From Paenibacillus sp. (lineage in GTDB: Bacteria; Bacillota; Bacilli; Paenibacillales; YIM-B00363), in NCBI RefSeq assembly GCF_031177825.1, contig NZ_JAPSKE010000005.1:186001-250000 (forward strand): a stretch of 64,000 nt of DNA, written 5' to 3'. Position 1 is the stretch's first letter. Every line of letters starts with the position of its first letter. A model generated the notes under the pieces. The model was given only the letters and a program-made list of their open reading frames with translations. It searched no databases and had not been told where the DNA came from. Shown here one piece after another: positions 27,341 through 36,788 of the stretch. Both the position numbers and the translations under genes were made by a program.

Positions 27341-29101
27341 TCAATTTCTGGTGGAATCCCACAAATTCTCGGGGATCGCCTTCAATCGGATCGCGACCGT
27401 CGTCCCCTCGTTCGGACGCGACCGAATCGACAACCCGTAATCCGGTCCGGCGAACAGCTTGATCCGCTCGTTCACGTTGTACAATCCGTAAGAGCCGCCC
27501 CCCTCGTCCGGCTTCGACGCGCGGGTCGGCTCGACGAGCAGCCGCCGCGCGCGCTCTTCGTCCATGCCGATACCGTCGTCCCGGACCTCGAGCGTCAGCG
27601 CGTCCCCTTCCTTGCGCGCGCCGATGCGAATGACGCCGGACTTCGCCTTCGACTTCCGAATCCCGTGCAGCAGCGCGTTCTCCACGATCGGCTGCAGCGT
27701 CAGCTTAGGAATGTAGTACTTCGCGGCCTCCTCCTCCAGCTCGATCTCGTATTCGAAGCTGGAGGGAAACCTCGTCTTTTGCAAATCCAAATACACCTCT
27801 GCAAGTTGGATCTCGTCGGCCACGCTCGTCAGATCGCGTCCCTTGTTTAAGCTCAGGCGGAAGTATTTGGCGAGGCCGTCGATCATCTGGCTGATGTCGG
27901 TCGCGTTCCGCCCGATGGCGATCCAGTTGATCGTATCGAGCGTGTTATATAAGAAATGCGGATTGATCTGCGCCTGGAGCGCCTTCAATTCCGCCTCTCT
28001 CCGCTGCACCTCCGCGCGGTATGTCTGCTCCATCAACGACTTCACCCGGTAAATCAGTCGATCCACGCTTCGTTCGAGCAGGACGAAGTCGCCGTCCGAG
28101 GCGGTCGCCTCGTCGATCCGCTCCACGCCCTCCTTCCGAATCGTCGAGATGACCTGCTGCAGCCGCCGGTTCATGCTCCGGATCATCAGGGCGAGCAGGA
28201 GAAACATTAACGCAAGGAAGAGCGCGGATATGCCTAGGATCGTGACGAAGCTCGACGTTCTTCCCTGCTCCAGCGCCCGCTTGGCGATCGCCGAAGCCGG
28301 GATTTCGGCGACGAGACGCCAGTCGGTGCCTTCGACGCGCGTCGAGATCGCGTACGTCTCCCCGCTCTTCGTCAGGCCGTCCGCCGCGGGCGACGCGGCC
28401 GTTCCGACGAGCGAGCGGTCCCGATGCCAGACGATGGCGCCGTCTCCGTTCGCGAGGTATAGCTCGGAATCGCCCGGCAGCTCCAGAGGAGTTAAGATTT
28501 CGGAAAAGGTCCGCTCCGCCACGTCCAACATCAGAATGCCGTAGATCGTATCGTAGCGCTTCGGGTCTCGAATGATTCTGGCGTTCGTGAACAGCAGGGC
28601 CGGCCCGTTGTCGATGAACGTCTCTTCGTACAGCTCGCTCCATACGATCTTCCCGTTCCCTTCCACGATCTTCGGGTACCAGGGATCCGACTGCAATTGT
28701 TCGATGGGGAAGAAGTTAACCCTCTCGCTCGCGATGACCTTCTTCCCGTCCACGAAAAAACGGACGCGATACACGTCCGTGTTGGCCTGCGTCTGCTCGA
28801 CCAGGCTTCGCAAATCTTTCACGTTGTCGAGCAGACGCCCTTCGGACGGATCCTCTCCCGCTTGCTCCAAATATTCGGACAGATTCGGGTTCATCAACAA
28901 GGCGTTGGAAGCGTCCTCGATATGGCGAATCCGGTAGGAGAGGTTGATCCCGGCCTGCACCAGCGTCTGCAAGGCGGAGCGGGACAACTCCTCCTCCAAG
29001 ACGGAAGCCGACCGTTGATAGTAGCTGTACAACAACACCGACGCCGGCGCCACGATCGCGAGCACATACAACAGAAGCCACTTGCGCAACGAATTCAGCA
29101 C
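27341..29101 (-). CDS. YesM-type sensor histidine kinase
   Basis: A 586-residue membrane kinase. A first helix (LLLYVLAIVAPASVLLYSYY, about residues 10-30) is followed by an extracellular sensor domain of about 260 residues and a second helix (FLALMFLLLALMI region). Then comes a HAMP-like linker and a His_kinase block with the phospho-accepting His in NPHFLYNTLDTINWIAIGR. The C-terminal HATPase domain has VENALLHGIRK, DDGIGM and GGGSYGLYNVNERI. I start it at GTG 29101 (AAGGTGG upstream), 14 bp after the response-regulator stop. Longer starts would extend into the response-regulator gene. Confidence 0.9.
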   Translation of the reverse strand: MLNSLRKWLLLYVLAIVAPASVLLYSYYQRSASVLEEELSRSALQTLVQAGINLSYRIRHIEDASNALLMNPNLSEYLEQAGEDPSEGRLLDNVKDLRSLVEQTQANTDVYRVRFFVDGKKVIASERVNFFPIEQLQSDPWYPKIVEGNGKIVWSELYEETFIDNGPALLFTNARIIRDPKRYDTIYGILMLDVAERTFSEILTPLELPGDSELYLANGDGAIVWHRDRSLVGTAASPAADGLTKSGETYAISTRVEGTDWRLVAEIPASAIAKRALEQGRTSSFVTILGISALFLALMFLLLALMIRSMNRRLQQVISTIRKEGVERIDEATASDGDFVLLERSVDRLIYRVKSLMEQTYRAEVQRREAELKALQAQINPHFLYNTLDTINWIAIGRNATDISQMIDGLAKYFRLSLNKGRDLTSVADEIQLAEVYLDLQKTRFPSSFEYEIELEEEAAKYYIPKLTLQPIVENALLHGIRKSKAKSGVIRIGARKEGDALTLEVRDDGIGMDEERARRLLVEPTRASKPDEGGGSYGLYNVNERIKLFAGPDYGLSIRSRPNEGTTVAIRLKAIPENLWDSTRN

Positions 29102-29115
29102 GCGGGGCACCACCT

Positions 29116-30729
29116 TCAGTAAAGTTGATCTCGATACGCCTTCGGCGTCAGCCCGGTCATCTTCTTGAACAGCTTCGTGAAATAACTCGGGTCCGCGTAC
29201 CCGACCGCGAAGCAAACGTCGTAAAATTTATACCTCGGATCGCGGAGCAGCTCCTTCGCTTTCTCGATCCGAACCGCCGTCAACGCTTCGTTGATCGTTC
29301 GCCCGGTTTCCTGCTTGTACAGCAAGCTGACGTACGTCGGCGACAAGTACACCTCTTTACCGACGTCCGCGACGGACAAGTTTTCCGCATATCGCGCCGC
29401 GAGCACCGCCTGCACCCGCTCGACCAGGTTGCTCGAACGGTTGTCTCGGCGCTCCCGGATGGCGGCGCATACGCTCGACACGTACGCTTCCAATGCCGCC
29501 CGGAGATCCTCGATCGTCTCCTTCTTCATTAACGACTCCCAGACGAGCGGAGCTCCCGCCGCCTGTCCGATTCCGAATTCGAGCAGCAGCTGATCGGCGA
29601 GCAGCGCGATCTGCAAGCTTACGTTCCGGCCGTAGGCGAAGCCGCTCGCGCGGTGTTCCGTCAACCGATCGAACAGCGCGTTCATCTCGTCGCGCAGCGC
29701 TTCCGCGTCCCCCGCCCGCAGCAGCGTCGTCAGCCTCTCGATCTGCGCGTGGCCGATGCGCTCCTCGCGGCCCTCCTCCGTTTCCACGCCCAGGCTGTCC
29801 ATCGTGATGATCCGATTTTTGCCCAAATACCACTTCCGGCTCGCCGCTTCCCGCGCCTGCGCATACGATTCGCCCACCTTCGACAGCCCCCTCGTTCGGC
29901 TGCCGACCCCGATCGTCGCCCCGATCTTCAACCACCGCTCCAGATTGTCGCGAATGTCCCCCGCCAGCGTCAGCAGCCGCTCCTCCGGATCGTCCTCGCC
30001 GCTCCAGCGCAGCAGCCCGGCGATCTCGCCGACGCCCGATTCGAATGCATACCCGCCCGCATACCGGTCGATCAGCTCCTGCGCGATGTTCGTCGCCGCG
30101 TAGACGAGCAGCTGCAGATCGCGTTCCGATCTGGCGTCTCTCAGCTCCGCGTAATTGTCGAGGCTGAGGACGATCACCTCGTACTCGGCATCCGGCGGCA
30201 GCCGCAATTCAAGGAACCGAATGCGCTCCTCCGCGCCGGAACGCAGCCCCGCCTGCCCCTGCAGCGTCGAGAGCAGGAACTTCTCCCGAAGCAGCGGCAT
30301 GCTCTCCCGCAGCTTCTCCTGCATGTCCCGGGCGAGCAGCCGCTCCCGGTCCCGATTCGCCAGCTCCGCCGCCACCCGCTCGATGACTGTGCGCAGCTCC
30401 TGCAAATTCACCGGCTTGAAAATATAATCGACCGCGTTCACCTGCAAGGCGGACTTCAAATAATCCGCGTCGTCGTGTCCGCTGATGAACACGATCTTCG
30501 TATCCGGGTATATCTCCCGCAGCTCGCGCGACAGCTCGATGCCGCTCATATTCGGCATGCGCACGTCGGTCAACACGAGATCCGGACGGACGCGCTCGGC
30601 CGCTTCCAGCGCCGCGTCGCCGTCGTCGGCCTCCGCCGCCGCTTCGATGCCGAATTCCGCCCAATCGAAATAATGCCGAAGGCCGTGCCGGACCGTCGGT
30701 TCGTCGTCTACGATCAACAGTTTATACAT
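29116..30729 (-). CDS. YesN-type response regulator with AraC DNA-binding domain
   Basis: A 537-residue regulator. The receiver domain (about 1-120) has acidic D8/D9, phospho-acceptor D55 in LVLTDVRMPN, and the conserved Lys in DYIFKPVN. A long middle region (about 150-420) contains a degenerate GGDEF-like YesN segment. The last 100 residues are an AraC HTH pair: LSVADVGKEVYLSPTYVSLL and FYDVCFAVGYADPSYFTKLF. It is the first gene of the two-gene unit RR-HK, directly upstream of the ABC operon, which it probably activates. The signal is not known. Confidence 0.93.
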   Translation of the reverse strand: MYKLLIVDDEPTVRHGLRHYFDWAEFGIEAAAEADDGDAALEAAERVRPDLVLTDVRMPNMSGIELSRELREIYPDTKIVFISGHDDADYLKSALQVNAVDYIFKPVNLQELRTVIERVAAELANRDRERLLARDMQEKLRESMPLLREKFLLSTLQGQAGLRSGAEERIRFLELRLPPDAEYEVIVLSLDNYAELRDARSERDLQLLVYAATNIAQELIDRYAGGYAFESGVGEIAGLLRWSGEDDPEERLLTLAGDIRDNLERWLKIGATIGVGSRTRGLSKVGESYAQAREAASRKWYLGKNRIITMDSLGVETEEGREERIGHAQIERLTTLLRAGDAEALRDEMNALFDRLTEHRASGFAYGRNVSLQIALLADQLLLEFGIGQAAGAPLVWESLMKKETIEDLRAALEAYVSSVCAAIRERRDNRSSNLVERVQAVLAARYAENLSVADVGKEVYLSPTYVSLLYKQETGRTINEALTAVRIEKAKELLRDPRYKFYDVCFAVGYADPSYFTKLFKKMTGLTPKAYRDQLY

Positions 30730-30829
30730 GAGGCTTCCCGCTCCCCGTTTGGTTGCTTGCCTTCATTATATCGGGAAACGCGGAGGCGCGAGCAGGGGGG
30801 ATTCTATGATTTCTGGTGTTTTCGGAAAA

Positions 30830-30859
30830 AGAAAAAACCGTTACGGCCCCGTAACGGTT
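30830..30859 (-). terminator. Rho-independent terminator of the NlpC/P60 gene
   Basis: AACCGTTACGG pairs exactly with CCGTAACGGTT across 2 bases and is followed on the minus strand by TTTTTTC; 14 bp past the stop. Confidence 0.9.
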
Positions 30860-30872
30860 GAACCATATGCGG

Positions 30873-31664
30873 CTATTTCGCCTTCTTGGCGGGTTGCTTG
30901 GCGGGAAGTATTCCGCCTCCGAACAAGAAGCGCCGATGCAACTGCCTCCAGCTCCATTCGTCGATGCGGACGCCTCCGCTCAACTTCGACGCGCTGTGAA
31001 TGATCTTCCCGTTCCCGAGATAGATGGCCGTATGCGTGACCGGCTTCTCCGACGGTCGGAGCCCCTCGTAGTCCGATGCCTTCTCTCCCCGATAGTTCGT
31101 GAAGAACAACAGGTCGCCGCGCTTCGCTTGGCGCAGCGAAGTGTACGTTTTCGCGGCGAACGCCTTGACGTATGCGGCTTGGGCCCGCGAATCCCACGGC
31201 AAGTCCATGCCGACGGCGTCCAAGAACACCCATCGGGTAAAGTCGGAGCAGTCGAACGTCGACGGCTCCGTCCGGTCGGAGCCGTATACGTACGGGGTGC
31301 CAAGGTACGATTTGGCGGTCTTCACGATGTTCTCGACATACGTTCCTCGAATCGGGCGAACGGACGGGTTGGGAAATTGCATGTTCAACGGGAATCCGTT
31401 CGGGTCGATTCGAGGCGTTTTTTCGTCTTTGCCCCAGGAGGCGATGCGGTTCTCCCGACGATCGTACAGGAAGTCCTCTACGCCCAAGTCCCCGAAATAC
31501 AAATCCGGATCGTTCACCACCGCTTCTTCGATGCCCGCGCCCTCTTCGACGGATCGGGGGCGTACGTCGTTCCGGTTCGCGCAAGACGACAGCTGCGCCG
31601 CGCAGCACGAGAGAATGACGATGATTGCGATGGCTTTGGCGTTCCTCGGCATGGTTCGGCTCAT
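30873..31664 (-). CDS. NlpC/P60-family lipoprotein endopeptidase
   Basis: A 263-residue exported protein. A signal peptide ends at a lipobox LSSC with Cys28, so it should be a membrane-anchored lipoprotein. The C-terminal NlpC/P60 domain (about 110-250) has AKSYLGTPYVYGSD, the catalytic Cys in FDCSDFTRWVF and the catalytic His in THTAIYLGNGKIIHS. The family cuts peptide cross-links in peptidoglycan. A 70-residue linker precedes the domain. The start is ATG 31664 (CGGAGAGG upstream). It is monocistronic with its own terminator; the tail PAKQPAKKAK is basic. Confidence 0.88.
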   Translation of the reverse strand: MSRTMPRNAKAIAIIVILSCCAAQLSSCANRNDVRPRSVEEGAGIEEAVVNDPDLYFGDLGVEDFLYDRRENRIASWGKDEKTPRIDPNGFPLNMQFPNPSVRPIRGTYVENIVKTAKSYLGTPYVYGSDRTEPSTFDCSDFTRWVFLDAVGMDLPWDSRAQAAYVKAFAAKTYTSLRQAKRGDLLFFTNYRGEKASDYEGLRPSEKPVTHTAIYLGNGKIIHSASKLSGGVRIDEWSWRQLHRRFLFGGGILPAKQPAKKAK

Positions 31665-31767
31665 CCCCTCTCCGGTGAAGTTGTTTCCATGATTAGGATT
31701 CAATGCTCCCCGGATCTTTATGCGGGAAAATTCAAGCTTTCTGTGCGCATCGTCCTCGAATAACGAA

Positions 31768-31825
31768 GCAAGCCCGTTCGACGGGAGGCGGGGCGTTAGC
31801 CCAGCTGTCGAATGAACGGGCTTGC
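31768..31825 (-). terminator. Long hairpin after the SLH protein gene
   Basis: GCAAGCCCGTTC (31768-31779) pairs with GAACGGGCTTGC (31814-31825), with an inner GGGC/GCCC stem. It lies 10 bp past the SLH gene stop. The downstream sequence is only moderately T-rich, so it is a likely but not ideal terminator. Confidence 0.55.
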
Positions 31826-31835
31826 GGGTACTTGT

Positions 31836-34835
31836 TTACGGTTCCGGAATGTATGTCTCCTTGCCGTCCTGTTGTTTTTCGTAATGATGATCTATAGATG
31901 ATTCCTGGATATAGCCGTATGCCCAGTGCGTTTGCGTCACGTCCGGCCATTTCCTCGGCGCTCCGCTAAGCGGTCCTCGGCCCAGCAGCCTGTCGATCAT
32001 CGCGACCGCCTCGGCCCGGGTCAGCGTCACATGCGGGCGGAACGTGCCGTCCTCATACCCGTCAACGATGCCCGCCGTTTTCGCTTTCTCGATGACGGCT
32101 TGCGCCCAACTTCCGTCGGTGTCGGTAAATCCCGCGTCAGCGATGAATCCATCCGGCAGCAACGGGGCGATCGCGCTCGCCATCTCCGCCCGCGTGATCG
32201 TCGCGTCGGGCTTGAAGCTGCCGTCCGGATACCCGATCATTACGCTCATGCCGGAGACGCGGTCGATGTAGGCCGTCGCCCAGTGCCCGTCCGCAACATC
32301 CGGGAATTCCTTGGGCGCTGCGCTCTCGTCCCGGTCGATGACCCTATCCAGCATCGCGGCGATTTCCGCGCGGGTCACGGTTCGATCGGGACCGAACGTC
32401 CCGTCGTCATAGCCGAACAGAAATGCTTTATGCTCCGGATTCGTCCAACGGATCACGGTAAACGTGCCCGTCTTGCCGGCGGAGACGGGGAAGCGGATCC
32501 CAGGCGGCCGATCTTCGCCGTCAGAGGGGACGATGGTTCCTTTCCCCAGCTCCTTCGTGCCGTCTTCATACTGCGCGAAGACCGCGACTCTCTTCAGCTG
32601 TTCGTCGTCGAGCGGCGCCCCGGTCAGCGGCAGTATCGCTTCGTATCCGCCGCCGGTCGCGTTCGATCCGATCGTCGTCGGACGGCCGACGGTTTCGACC
32701 TTGCCGCCTCTCGCGGCTTCGCGTACAAGCGGATCCGTCGTTGCCTGCGCTTCGATCGATTCGAGGTCCTCTTCCTTGGCCGGTTCGATGCGGAAACGAA
32801 GCCCGTCCGTTCCCCCTTCGAACGTTGCGCCCGGAATGACGACACGCGCATGCGTCGCTGTAATCTCCATCTTGACGTTGCCGTCGGACAGCAGATCGGC
32901 CGAAGCCTTCGGGAACTTCACGATCAACGCCGCGTCCCCGTCCTTGTCGTTCGGAATGAGCATCTTCGCGAAGTCGGAATCGAGCGCCTTGAGCTTGTCG
33001 ACCGCTCGGAACGCCTGATCCCTTGTCAATTCGACTTCCGCCTGCCGGCGCCCGTCGGTACCGGATACACGCAGGATGTATTCGTTCGATACAAGGGAAC
33101 CGCCGTTGCCGTCTACTACATTCACGGTAGGCCGTTCGGATTGGGAAACGGAGTCCGACGTCGACGGCGCTTGCGGCGCTTGCGGAGCGCGCGGCGTCGC
33201 GCTCGCCTCGTTCGAGAAGCCGCTGGCTCCCGTGACGTTGTGCGCCTTCACCGCGAAGTAATACGGCGTACCGTTGACAAGACCCGTCGCCGTATAGGTA
33301 GCTTCCGTTACCGTGGTCAACGGCAAGGGATCGTATGCGCCGGAGGCGGTGCCGATATGCACGCTGTAATAGACGGCTGACGTGACGCTGTCCCAAGCCA
33401 ACGACACTTGTCCGTTGCCGGGAGACGCCCTGAGATTGGCAGGCGCGCCGGGAGCATTCACGTTCCATTGGGCGTATACGGTAACATTGCCGCTTACGAC
33501 GGTCGTCGCGTCGAAGCCGGTTCCGCCGCCGTTCGGCATCGTATTCCATCCCGCGAACGTATAGCCTGACCGGGTCGGCGCCGCAGGAAGGGCAGCCGCC
33601 GTTTCGCCGTCCTTCACGATCAAGGTCGAGAACTCGCCTCCGTATCCCCGCCGTTCTTATCGAACGTGACCGTATGGGACATCGCTTCGAACTTTTTGAT
33701 CTTGTAATTGCCGTAGTCCGATACATACAAGTTCCCGTCATAGAAATCGACCCCTATAGGGGTTCGCAATAACGCTGCCTTCGCCAGGCCCGCCTTCGCC
33801 GGCATCCCCCAAAGAGCCGGTCCCGGCAATCGTCGTGATGATGCCGGTCGTACTTATTTTCCGAATGACATGATTGCCAAGTTCCGCGACGTACAGCGTG
33901 TCGCTGTCGTCGACGGTAATGCCCGACGGGGCTGACATCGCGGCTGCCGTCGCCGGCCCGCCGTCTCCTGAATAGTGTGCCGCTCCCGTGCCGGCCACCG
34001 TACTGATGATCCTGAGCGTATCCACTTTCCGTATCCGATTGTTATTCCGATCCGCGATGTACAGATTCCCGCTGCTGTCAAAATCAATGGAATACGGAGT
34101 GCCCAGCATTGCCAGCGTCGCCGGCCCGCCGTCGCCCGAATATCCGTGACCTAAAGTGCGATTCCCGGCTACCGTGCTGATGATCCCGGTTTTATCCACT
34201 TTCCGAACGACATTATTATAGATTTCCGAGAAATACAAATTGCCCGCGCTGTCCACGGCAACATCCATTGGACCGTCCAACTTGGCTACCGTCGCGGGCC
34301 CGCCGTCTCCGTCATAGCCCTTAAAGCCGCTGCCGGCCACCGTGCTGATAATCCCGTCAGCGTCCACTTTTCGCACGATGTCGTTGCCGAGCTCCGCAAT
34401 GTACATGTTCCCGTCGCCGTCGAAGGCTACGGATGTCGGGAACCGCAATCGCGCCGCCGTTGCCGGTCCGCCATCCCCCGTACGGCCGTCCAACCCGGGC
34501 CTTCCGGCTATCGTCGTGATGATGCCGGATGTATCCACTTTCCGAATCACATGACTGTAGTAATCCGGAATAAACAAATTTCCGCTGTCGTCTACTGCAA
34601 TATGGTAAGCTAAGTCAAATTGGGCGGAAACTGCCGGCCCTCCGTCCCCGGAAAAACCCCTCGCACCGGTTCCGGCGATGGTGTCGATCGTATAGTTTTC
34701 CGCCGCATAAGCGCGGCTCCCCCATTCCGCCGGCAGCAGGGGAACCATTCCGTTCGCCAACATCACCGCCAATGCGATAAGCAGCGTTCCGACGGCTCGT
34801 CCCTTCCATGATCGCTCATTGGCCCTTTTCATCAT
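31836..34835 (-). pseudogene. NHL-repeat / InlB-repeat / Fn3 / SLH surface protein with two frameshifts
   Basis: A 3,000-bp gene whose product would be about 999 residues. Start frame (34835 to 33738): signal peptide, then six NHL-like repeats of about 53-57 residues, each opening with TIAGTG..., later ...GDGGPA. Next 33829-33620 in another frame: LLRTPIGVDFYDGNLYVSDY and a Listeria/Bacteroides-type B repeat start VTFDKNGG. Then 33623-31836 in the original frame: rest of the B repeat, an Fn3 domain, and three SLH domains (FGYDDGTFGPDRTVTRAE, IGYPDGSFKPDATITRAE, VDGYEDGTFRPHVTLTRAE). An extra G near 33790 and a missing base near 33630 explain both shifts and cancel out. Confidence 0.8.
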
Positions 34836-35049
34836 AAACCTCCCTTTCGTAGATACCGCTTAAAATAGATGTACGAATGTTCGATAGCTGTTCCATTATA
34901 AGGGATTCGGCCGATCGTGAATATGCTCCTTTCGGGCAGCCCACCTCGAAAATTGAGGACCCCCTCCTCAATTGACCGCACAACACGAGTTTCATCTTGG
35001 TAGGGAGCAATAATACGAGGCGCCCCATGTACGTGTATTGGTCTGTCGT
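34836..35049. other. Intergenic region with a copy of a dispersed palindromic repeat
   Basis: About 215 bp. Besides the expected upstream region of the SLH gene it holds CCTCGAAAATTGAGG (34944-34958) in the context GGGCA..CC..CCTCGAAAATTGAGGA. The same 15-bp core and flanking words recur at 44892-44906. A second copy of the arm, CCTCAATTG, follows directly. Its function is not known. Confidence 0.5.
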
Positions 35050-35094
35050 AAAAAAAGGGCGTGCCCGATCCTCGAATGGATCGCGACACGCCCT
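35050..35094 (-). terminator. Rho-independent terminator of the CNNM/CorC-type gene
   Basis: Minus strand: AGGGCGTG...CACGCCCT with an inner GATCC/GGATC stem, followed by TTTTTTT; 11 bp past the stop. Confidence 0.9.
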
Positions 35095-35104
35095 GCGTCG
35101 GCGA

Positions 35105-36424
35105 TTACAGCTGGTACGCCGCCGCCGCCGTTTTCGAAATTTTCACCGTTCCCAACCGCATCTCGTTCATTTCTTCGACTTGAAACCGGAATCCGGCGAA
35201 GTCGATCGAAGGCTGTTCGTGTTCCTCCGGAATGCGGCCTAACCGACTGATAATGAACCCGCTCAACGTATCGAATTCGTCGTCTTCGATCTCGATGTTC
35301 AGCAGCGCCTTGATTTCGCGGATGTGGACGCCGCCGTTCACGATGTACGTGCCGTCGTCCGCCTGTTCGATAGGCTTCTCGTCCTCGTCGTACTCGTCGT
35401 AGATGTTGCCGACGATTTCTTCGATCAGATCCTCGATCGTGACGACCCCGGCCGTGCCCCCGTATTCGTCGATCGCCACGGCCATATGCACCTTGTTCAA
35501 CTGAAGCTCCTTCAGCAGCTCGTCGATTTTCTTCGATTCCGGGACGAAGTAAGGCTTGCGGATCATCGCTTGAAGATCGAAGGTCGACGCTTCCCGGCCC
35601 TCCGCGATAAAGGGAAGCAGGTCCTTCACATGCAGGATGCCGACGATATTGTCGATATGCTCGTCATACACCGGGAACCGGGTGAACTTCTCCTCGTGAA
35701 TCCGCGATGCCGCCTCCCGCAGCGTAATGCTTAAAGGGAAACTGACTACGTTTCTGCGATGCGTCATAATATCCGAAACCGATTTATTGTCGAACTCGAA
35801 GATGTTGTTGATCATCCTCTTTTCGGTTTCGTCGATTGCCCCGTTTTCCTTGCCGACGTCGACCATCATGCGAATTTCTTCCTCCGTGACCTGCTCTTTG
35901 TCCGCGTTGGGATCGACGCCGAAGAGGCGGACCAATACGTTCGTCGATAAGGTGAGCAGCTTCACGAACGGCGCCGTCAGCTTGGATAACGCCGTCAGCG
36001 GCATGACCGCGAACATCGCGATCGCTTCGGACTTCTCCATGGCGATGCGCTTGGGCACCAGTTCGCCGAGAACGAGGGTAAAGTAAGATAGCGACACGGT
36101 AATCAATACCACGGAGACGGTCTCAAGAATTTCTATAGAGATCGGGATTCCCGTCGCGTAAAGCGCGTCGGCCAGACGGCCGGCGAAGCTTTCCGCGGCG
36201 AACGCGCTCGCCATAAATCCTGCAAGCGTAATGCCGATTTGAATGGTGGCCAAGAAACGGCTCGGTTCGCTCAGGAGTTTGTGCAATAGCCCTGCCTTCT
36301 TATGACCTTCCTCCGCCATCGCCTTGATCTTGTTGTCGTTCAGAGAAATCAATGCGATTTCCGAGGCGGCAAAGAAAGCGTTCAGTACAATTAAAACCGC
36401 GAGCACCAGCAAAGCGGTTACCAT
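35105..36424 (-). CDS. CNNM/CorC (HlyC/CorC) family membrane protein
   Basis: A 439-residue protein. The N-terminal DUF21/CNNM membrane domain (about 1-190) has NAFFAASEIALISLND, FLATIQIGITLAGFMASAFA and VLGELVPKRIAMEKSE. Two CBS domains follow (about 215-335; VSDIMTHRRNVV and HMAVAIDEYGGTAGVVTIED). A C-terminal CorC_HlyC/transporter-associated domain (about 350-430; VNGGVHIREIKALLNIE) completes it. CNNM proteins act in magnesium/cobalt transport or its regulation; the older hemolysin label is historical. A 33-codon frame and a palindromic promoter region lie upstream. It has its own terminator. Confidence 0.92.
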   Translation of the reverse strand: MVTALLVLAVLIVLNAFFAASEIALISLNDNKIKAMAEEGHKKAGLLHKLLSEPSRFLATIQIGITLAGFMASAFAAESFAGRLADALYATGIPISIEILETVSVVLITVSLSYFTLVLGELVPKRIAMEKSEAIAMFAVMPLTALSKLTAPFVKLLTLSTNVLVRLFGVDPNADKEQVTEEEIRMMVDVGKENGAIDETEKRMINNIFEFDNKSVSDIMTHRRNVVSFPLSITLREAASRIHEEKFTRFPVYDEHIDNIVGILHVKDLLPFIAEGREASTFDLQAMIRKPYFVPESKKIDELLKELQLNKVHMAVAIDEYGGTAGVVTIEDLIEEIVGNIYDEYDEDEKPIEQADDGTYIVNGGVHIREIKALLNIEIEDDEFDTLSGFIISRLGRIPEEHEQPSIDFAGFRFQVEEMNEMRLGTVKISKTAAAAYQL

Positions 36425-36477
36425 AAATCCATCCCCTATTCGTTGATTATCGCTCGATAACGACTGTAGGGGAGGCT

Positions 36478-36579
36478 TTATTCACGCTTGTAGTACTCGG
36501 AACCGCAAACCTTCGTCGCGCTGCGCGGATTCCCTTGTACATCGTTCCTATCGCCTTCTTCTCCAGGCTCATCGTCCAT
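36478..36579 (-). CDS. Possible 33-residue small protein upstream of the CNNM/CorC gene
   Basis: GGAGGTGG lies seven bases before ATG 36579, a strong ribosome site. The 33-codon frame starts MDDEPGEEGDRNDVQG and ends in VCGSEYYKRE. The acidic start and single cysteine do not match a family I know. It ends 54 bp before the CNNM/CorC start, in the same direction and behind the same putative promoter, so it could be a leader peptide or small partner. The longer overlapping frame in another phase lacks a ribosome site. Whether it is translated cannot be decided from sequence. Confidence 0.45.
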   Translation of the reverse strand: MDDEPGEEGDRNDVQGNPRSATKVCGSEYYKRE

Positions 36580-36618
36580 GTCCGTCCCACCTCCGCGTCT
36601 CTTATTGACGAGATTCGA

Positions 36619-36645
36619 ATTATAAGTTCATATGAACTAATTATA
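36619..36645. promoter_or_regulatory. Palindrome flanked by two TATAAT boxes
   Basis: The perfect palindrome AGTTCATATGAACT (36625-36638) is flanked on both sides by TATAAT read on the minus strand (36640-36645 and 36619-36624). It lies about 40-60 bp before the small frame and the CNNM/CorC gene. Its arrangement fits an operator overlapping promoters, possibly for metal- or stress-controlled expression. Confidence 0.5.
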
Positions 36646-36788
36646 AGAACGATCGTTAGAATCTTCAAAGCCGTTTACAGCCGGAAAACGATTGGATTCG
36701 TCCATATGGACGATTCGCTTGGACGTAGCGCGAACGTTCGACCGATTCCGCCGGTTTTTCTCGGCCTTGCCGACCGTCCTTCCTCGTT

